This document shows positions 60,129 to 64,000 of a DNA stretch of 64,000 nucleotides, in pieces. The stretch spans positions 35,412 through 99,411 of the forward strand of contig JAAWRC010000008.1 in NCBI GenBank assembly GCA_022800815.1, in the 5' to 3' direction. Source of the DNA: Lachnospiraceae bacterium. Its GTDB lineage: Bacteria > Bacillota > Clostridia > Lachnospirales > Lachnospiraceae. Position 1 is the stretch's first letter. Each line of letters opens with the position of its first letter. Under the pieces are notes generated by a model. The model saw only the letters and a list, made by a program, of their open reading frames with translations, did not search any database and had not been told where the DNA came from. A program made the position numbers and the translations under genes.

Positions 60129-60914
60129 ATGGAAAAATTCATTACCATCGGCGAGAGACTTTCCACCACGGCCCCCACTGTAAACAAAGCTTTCCTGGCA
60201 AGAGATCCGGAGCCGATCTTGAAGAGGGCAAAGGCTCAGCTTGATGCCGGTGCCGTTTATCTGGATGTGAACATCGGACCTGCGGAGGGCTACGGCGAGG
60301 ATCTGATGAAGTGGGCGGTCACCCTCCTTCAGGAGAACTTTGACAATGTTCCGCTGGCTCTCGACACCTCCAACAAGGCGGCTATCGAGGCTGGCATCTC
60401 TGTCTACAATCGTTCCAAGGGCAAACCTATCGTGAACTCCGCCGATGCGGCCGGAAGGATCGAGTTTGTGGACCTGGCGGCTGCCAACGACGCCATTGTC
60501 ATCGCTCTGTGCAACGGCGAGGGGATCGCTGCCGACAACGACGAGCGCATGGCGTACTGCACCCAGCTCTTAGAGAGGGGCTTAGGCCTTGGCATGGCGG
60601 AGGAGGATATGTGGTTCGATCCGCTCTTCGTCGTCATCAAGGGCATGCAGGATAAGCAGATGGACGTGCTGAACTTCATCGGCGACCTGACCGACATGGG
60701 TCTCAAGACCACCGGCGGACTTTCCAACAACTCCAACGGTATGCCCAAGCATATCCGTCCCATCATGGACTCTGCCATGGTTGCCATGGCCATGATGAAG
60801 GGCTTTACCTCCGCCATTGTGAACCCCAATGACCTGAGACTGATGGAGACCATCAAGTCCTGTGACATTATCCGAAACGCAACCCTGTATGCAGATTCCT
60901 ATCTTGAAGTTTAA
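60129..60914 (+). CDS. acsE: Methyl-THF:corrinoid iron-sulphur protein methyltransferase AcsE
   Basis: A 261-residue pterin-binding TIM barrel. It transfers the methyl group from methyl-THF to the Co(I) cobamide of AcsCD. Signature parts are IGERLSTTAPTVNKAF, AGAVYLDVNIGPAEGYGEDL, VPLALDTSNKAAIEAGI, KPIVNSADAAGRIEF and GLKTTGGLSNNSNGMPKH. ATG 60129 with AAGGAGAAC upstream is chosen; the frame starts earlier in the leader. Length equals the known enzyme (262). Confidence 0.96.
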   Translation: MEKFITIGERLSTTAPTVNKAFLARDPEPILKRAKAQLDAGAVYLDVNIGPAEGYGEDLMKWAVTLLQENFDNVPLALDTSNKAAIEAGISVYNRSKGKPIVNSADAAGRIEFVDLAAANDAIVIALCNGEGIAADNDERMAYCTQLLERGLGLGMAEEDMWFDPLFVVIKGMQDKQMDVLNFIGDLTDMGLKTTGGLSNNSNGMPKHIRPIMDSAMVAMAMMKGFTSAIVNPNDLRLMETIKSCDIIRNATLYADSYLEV

Positions 60915-60938
60915 TTTCAAGAAGGGAGACGCAGAGTC

Positions 60939-62876
60939 ATGTTTGAGGTTAAATTTAAGTTTGAAAGCGGCGAGGGCGTAACAGCCTTCGCTGCTTCCGG
61001 TGAAAACCTTCTTGAAGTGGCGAGAAAAACGAACGTAGCCATCGATGCCCCCTGTTCCGGCAACGCCGCCTGCGGCAAGTGCCGGGTGAAGCTTCTCTCC
61101 GGGGAGTTAAACTCCCAGAAGACACGTCATATCAGCGACGAGGAATATGCGGCCGGATGGCGGCTTGCCTGTGTGAGCAAGGTGGAGGCCGACGTGGAGG
61201 TCATGGTCCCCGATATCGCTTCTGCATACAAGGGGCGGATGAAGGCGGCGGACTTAAGCTCTCCGGCGGAGGTGAAGATCTTCACGGAAGCGAAGGAACA
61301 GCTTGAGGCGGCGGGAATCTCTTTAAAGAACAGCCTGGAGCTGATTCAGGTTTCCATGGAAGCGCCCACTCTGGACGACACCATGCCGGATGTGGAGCGC
61401 ATCGAGCGGGCCGTGGCGGCGGCCACGGGCGTCTCCCGGGTGCGGATCCCCTACAGCGTGTTAAAATCCCTTCCGGACAAACTCCGGGAGGCGGATTTTA
61501 AAGTCCAATGCATCATCCGGCGGACGGCGAAGAACATTTTCGTCTATGACCTGTTCCCCATGGATGTCAAAGTGCGGGCCGGCGGGCTGGTGGTGGACAT
61601 CGGCACGACCACGGTTTCCGCCCTGATCATCGACATGCTGAACGGCGACATCCTGGCCAAGGCTACCACCGGAAACGGGCAGATCCGCTTTGGGGCCGAC
61701 GTCATCAACCGGATCATTGAGTCCAGGAAGGCGGGCGGCCAGAAGAAGCTCCAGGATGCGGTCATTAAGGAGACCATCAATCCCCTGATCCATACTATGT
61801 GCAGGACCTCCGGTATGAAGCCGGCCTGGATCTACCGGATGTGCGTGGGAGCCAACACGACCATGAATCACCTTCTGGTGGGCGTCAATGCGGAGCCTCT
61901 GCGGACGGAGCCTTATATTCCGGCCTTCTTTAAGACCAATGCGGTTTTCGCCAACGATCTGGGGATCGACATCAACCAGGATGCCCATATTATCATTGCG
62001 CCCAACATCGGAAGCTACGTGGGCGGCGACATCACGGCGGGGACTCTGGTGAGCATGATCTGGAACCGTCCGGAATACTCGGTGTTTATTGACCTGGGCA
62101 CCAACGGCGAGATCGTCTTCGGCAACTCCGATTTCCTGATGAGCTGCGCCTGCTCGGCCGGTCCGGCCTTCGAGGGCGGCGATATCAGCTGCGGCATGCG
62201 GGCCACCGACGGCGCCATCGAAGCCTGTTCCATCGATGCGAAGACCATGGAGCCAACCTTCTCCGTGATCGGGGACGAGGGGGAGAAGCCGGTGGGACTC
62301 TGCGGCTCCGGCATTATCGACGTGATCAGCGAGCTGTTCCGCTGTGGCATCATCAGCCCCAAGGGCAAGTTTGTTCGGGAAGGGGAGCGGGTCCGCCACG
62401 ACAAGTACGGCATGGGGAGTTATGTGCTGGCCTTTAAGGAGCAGGCAGGCTCCGTGAAGGACGTGGAGATCACCGAGGTGGACATCGACAATTTCATCCG
62501 TGCCAAGGGAGCCATCTTCTCGGCCATCCAGACGCTTCTCACGTCCCTGGACTTCGACGTGTCCATGGTGGATGACGTGTACGTGGCCGGCGGTATCGGC
62601 AGCGGCATCAACATGAAGAATGCGGTGGGCATCGGCATGCTTCCCGACATTCCCCTGGAGAAGTTCCACTACATTGGGAATTCCTCCCTGTCCGGCGCTT
62701 ACGCCATGCTGCTCTCCGGGGAAGCGGAGCGGAAGGTCTATGAACTGGCCCAGAACATGACATATCTGGAGCTCTCCACCACGCCCGGCTATATGGATGA
62801 ATTTGTGGCGGCTTGCTTTATTCCTCATACCAACAGCAGCCTGTTTCCGTCTGTGAGCCAGGAGGCCGTGGATTAG
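60939..62876 (+). CDS. acsV: Reductive activator of corrinoid protein (RACo, AcsV)
   Basis: A 645-residue RACo-type protein. Residues 1-90 form a 2Fe-2S ferredoxin domain with APCSGNAACGKCRVKLLSGE (Cys-x5-Cys-x2-Cys plus a later Cys in WRLACVSKVE). A linker and middle domain follow, then an ASKHA ATPase domain (DUF4445) with VDIGTTTVSALIIDML, VFIDLGTNGEIVFGN, GPAFEGGDISCGMRA, VGLCGSGIIDVISEL and VYVAGGIGSGINM. It uses ATP and a low-potential electron to bring inactive Co(II) corrinoid protein back to Co(I). AAGGGAG precedes the ATG; it follows acsE by 24 bases. Confidence 0.95.
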   Translation: MFEVKFKFESGEGVTAFAASGENLLEVARKTNVAIDAPCSGNAACGKCRVKLLSGELNSQKTRHISDEEYAAGWRLACVSKVEADVEVMVPDIASAYKGRMKAADLSSPAEVKIFTEAKEQLEAAGISLKNSLELIQVSMEAPTLDDTMPDVERIERAVAAATGVSRVRIPYSVLKSLPDKLREADFKVQCIIRRTAKNIFVYDLFPMDVKVRAGGLVVDIGTTTVSALIIDMLNGDILAKATTGNGQIRFGADVINRIIESRKAGGQKKLQDAVIKETINPLIHTMCRTSGMKPAWIYRMCVGANTTMNHLLVGVNAEPLRTEPYIPAFFKTNAVFANDLGIDINQDAHIIIAPNIGSYVGGDITAGTLVSMIWNRPEYSVFIDLGTNGEIVFGNSDFLMSCACSAGPAFEGGDISCGMRATDGAIEACSIDAKTMEPTFSVIGDEGEKPVGLCGSGIIDVISELFRCGIISPKGKFVREGERVRHDKYGMGSYVLAFKEQAGSVKDVEITEVDIDNFIRAKGAIFSAIQTLLTSLDFDVSMVDDVYVAGGIGSGINMKNAVGIGMLPDIPLEKFHYIGNSSLSGAYAMLLSGEAERKVYELAQNMTYLELSTTPGYMDEFVAACFIPHTNSSLFPSVSQEAVD

Positions 62877-62937
62877 GGCTCCGATTCAGATGTACGGCCC
62901 AGAGCGACAGGAAAATAAGTTAAGGAACTGCTTTTTT

Positions 62938-63585
62938 ATGAATATTCCTTATGAAAAGAATCAAAAAGAGAGAGTTCCCTTCGAGACCTACAAAGCCCGT
63001 TACCGGGAGGCGGACCCGGAGCTTCTGTCCGAGGTTTCCGGCGTCCCCTATGACGGGGAAAAACGGCTTTTTTCGGTGACTCTCATGAACAAGCGGTACA
63101 CCATCAGCCACCCGGACTTTGAGACGGTCTGTCTGGACGGGGACGGCTCCTATGCGCCGCTTCTTGACAACCTGGAAACGAAGATTCTGCTCGTCCGCTA
63201 TCTTCTTGAGGGGAAGCGGGCTGCCTCCCAGGGGAATTTCTACGCCTATGCGGACATGCCATGGGGGAACCATTACAATCAGGTGTTCCAGGGAAGATGC
63301 GTGAAGCGTCTGGCCTTCGGCTTCGGGTCTAACCTGGATCAGTTCTGCCAGGTTATGGAGAAGCTTAAGGGCACAAAACTTTCCGTGGGAGATGCAGGCT
63401 ACGAGTTTGCGTTCCTGGACGATTTGAAACTTCGATTTATGATCTGGGAGGGAGACGAGGAGTTTCCGCCCTCCGCCCAGATTTTATTCTCCGATAATTT
63501 TTCCTCCGCCTTTCACGGGGAGGACATGGCGGCCGTGGGGGACATCTCCATCGGCACGCTGAAAGCTTTAGCCAGAGAGTTGTGA
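62938..63585 (+). CDS. DUF3786 domain protein
   Basis: A protein of about 215 residues matching the DUF3786 family. It has NKRYTISHPDFETVCLDGDG, LLVRYLLEGKRAASQGNFYA and the C-terminal PPSAQILFSDNFSSAFHGED. The function is unknown. DUF3786 genes are often found beside corrinoid or CODH/ACS genes in acetogens and methanogens, as here after acsV, so a role in corrinoid protein function is possible. Start is taken as ATG 62938 (TTAAGGAA upstream); the frame opens at 62890. Confidence 0.8.
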   Translation: MNIPYEKNQKERVPFETYKARYREADPELLSEVSGVPYDGEKRLFSVTLMNKRYTISHPDFETVCLDGDGSYAPLLDNLETKILLVRYLLEGKRAASQGNFYAYADMPWGNHYNQVFQGRCVKRLAFGFGSNLDQFCQVMEKLKGTKLSVGDAGYEFAFLDDLKLRFMIWEGDEEFPPSAQILFSDNFSSAFHGEDMAAVGDISIGTLKALAREL

Positions 63586-63626
63586 AATAAGGCTATTTGA
63601 TACTGGTATAAAGTAGAGTAGGTATT

Positions 63627-63867
63627 GTGCGTCAAGTGTCACCGGATGGAATGTTGAGGGTGAACGAAAGGTGTGAACCGGGAGAGAGAGGGGGAGAGCA
63701 TCTGCGTTACAATGCCGCGTTCGCTACTGTACACCCAAGGGGATGTGTGAGTGCAGCTCCCCGCGGGACAGGCGGACTACGTCCGTCAGGGTTATATAAT
63801 GGCAGAGCCTCTGCCAGAGACAAACTAACATATGTACAGGCGGGCGAAAGGCCCGGCGAGAAAGGAG
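63627..63867 (+). ncRNA. Structured leader of fhs, class unknown
   Basis: This 290-base spacer is G-rich and full of short stems: a GGGTGAACGAAAGG region, a GGGGAG...CTCCCC closing pair, GGAC-TAC-GTCC, a perfect GGCAGA-GCC-TCTGCC, and GGGCGAAAGGCCC with a GAAA-type loop next to the fhs ribosome site. It starts with GTGCG, like the 5-prime end of group II introns, so an intron fragment is one possibility. A fhs-specific control RNA is the other. TATAAA at 63607 may be part of a promoter. Confidence 0.45.
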
Positions 63868-63877
63868 AGATGTTATT

Positions 63878-64000
63878 ATGGGATTCAAATCTGACATCGA
63901 GATTGCGCAGGAGTGCACCATGGCTCCGATCACGGAGATCGCCGCAAAAGCCGGCATCGACGAGAAGTATCTGGAGCAGTACGGAAAGTACAAGGCAAAA
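63878..64000 (+). CDS. fhs: Formate--tetrahydrofolate ligase, N-terminal part
   Basis: The first 41 codons of a gene cut by the window edge. [20 protein letters not shown] and [18 protein letters not shown] match the conserved start of formyl-THF synthetase, which joins formate to THF with ATP at the head of the methyl branch of the Wood-Ljungdahl pathway. AAAGGAGAG precedes the ATG by 8 bases. Position after the ACS cluster agrees. Confidence 0.92.
   Translation, partial: MGFKSDIEIAQECTMAPITEIAAKAGIDEKYLEQYGKYKAK

Noticed and set aside
61461..62828. 455-codon minus-strand frame opposite acsV
   Set aside because: Antisense shadow of a GC-rich gene without start signals or recognisable domains.
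63627..63867. THF riboswitch before fhs
   Set aside because: A few blocks (GGAGAG, GCGTTA, GGGATGT) resemble the THF-I consensus, but the conserved core could not be aligned in order.
1..64000. tRNA, rRNA, complete insertion sequences or prophage genes
   Set aside because: No cloverleaf, rRNA segment, transposase, integrase or phage structural gene could be recognised.

Overview
The window looks like a chromosomal segment of an anaerobic, probably spore-forming Clostridia acetogen, most like the high-GC Lachnospiraceae. The evidence is the Wood-Ljungdahl gene set at the right, the Firmicutes housekeeping runs yicC-remA-gmk-rpoZ-rimO-pgsA-cinA and asp23-DAK2-recG, a GerW/YtfJ sporulation protein, strong AGGAGG ribosome sites and the absence of aerobic respiratory genes. 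Most genes are GC-rich by eye. A few are clearly AT-richer: the left-edge fragment, the restriction-modification pair, the lipoprotein near 25.1 kb and the middle of the surface protein near 37 kb.

Layout. 0-3.4 kb: the end of an unknown gene, then two divergent MATE exporters. 3.4-6.5 kb: an AT-rich BcgI-type restriction-modification pair. 6.5-13.1 kb: HAD phosphatase, radical SAM protein, LUD protein, a lone PTS EIIC, RqcH and a ferredoxin-type aldo/keto reductase. 13.1-15.2 kb: a LytTR response regulator and GHKL kinase behind a pair of direct repeats. 15.3-17.5 kb: a 230-bp imperfect palindrome, a coiled-coil protein and a broken transglutaminase-like gene. 17.6-25 kb: the housekeeping run to gerW. 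25-31.2 kb: a broken lipoprotein gene, then on the minus strand kdpE, kdpD, an unlisted 43-residue membrane peptide, trkH, a BlaR1-like M56 peptidase and blaI with its operator. 31.4-36.1 kb: rpmB, asp23, DAK2 gene, recG. 36.2-40.5 kb: a secreted ChW-repeat protein, an ABC exporter and a deletion remnant of an AAA-ATPase-like gene. 40.6-45.7 kb: a complete peptide/nickel-class ABC importer.

From 46 kb to the right edge lies an acetogenesis locus: a MetV-RnfC fusion, MetV and MetF (methylene-THF reductase); a SEC-C protein; a nickel module (His-rich protein, CooT-like protein, CooC); CO dehydrogenase; a second CooC; acetyl-CoA synthase AcsB; both corrinoid protein subunits (AcsD, AcsC); the methyltransferase AcsE; the reductive activator AcsV; a DUF3786 protein; and the start of fhs. 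MetF/MetV make methyl-THF, AcsE moves the methyl group to the corrinoid protein AcsCD, CO dehydrogenase supplies CO, AcsB joins the parts, and AcsV repairs oxidised corrinoid. CooC, CooT and the His-rich protein probably supply nickel.

The most interesting points are: the MetV-RnfC fusion, which suggests the reductase takes electrons through its own RnfC-type module; a conserved 65-nt element present both before the ABC importer and before the acetogenesis locus, hinting at shared control and a nickel or cofactor role for the importer; a three-hairpin array between acsB and acsD; a structured leader before fhs; and a KdpDE system that seems to control a TrkH channel and a tiny membrane protein instead of kdpABC. 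All calls come from reading the sequence; no database search was run.
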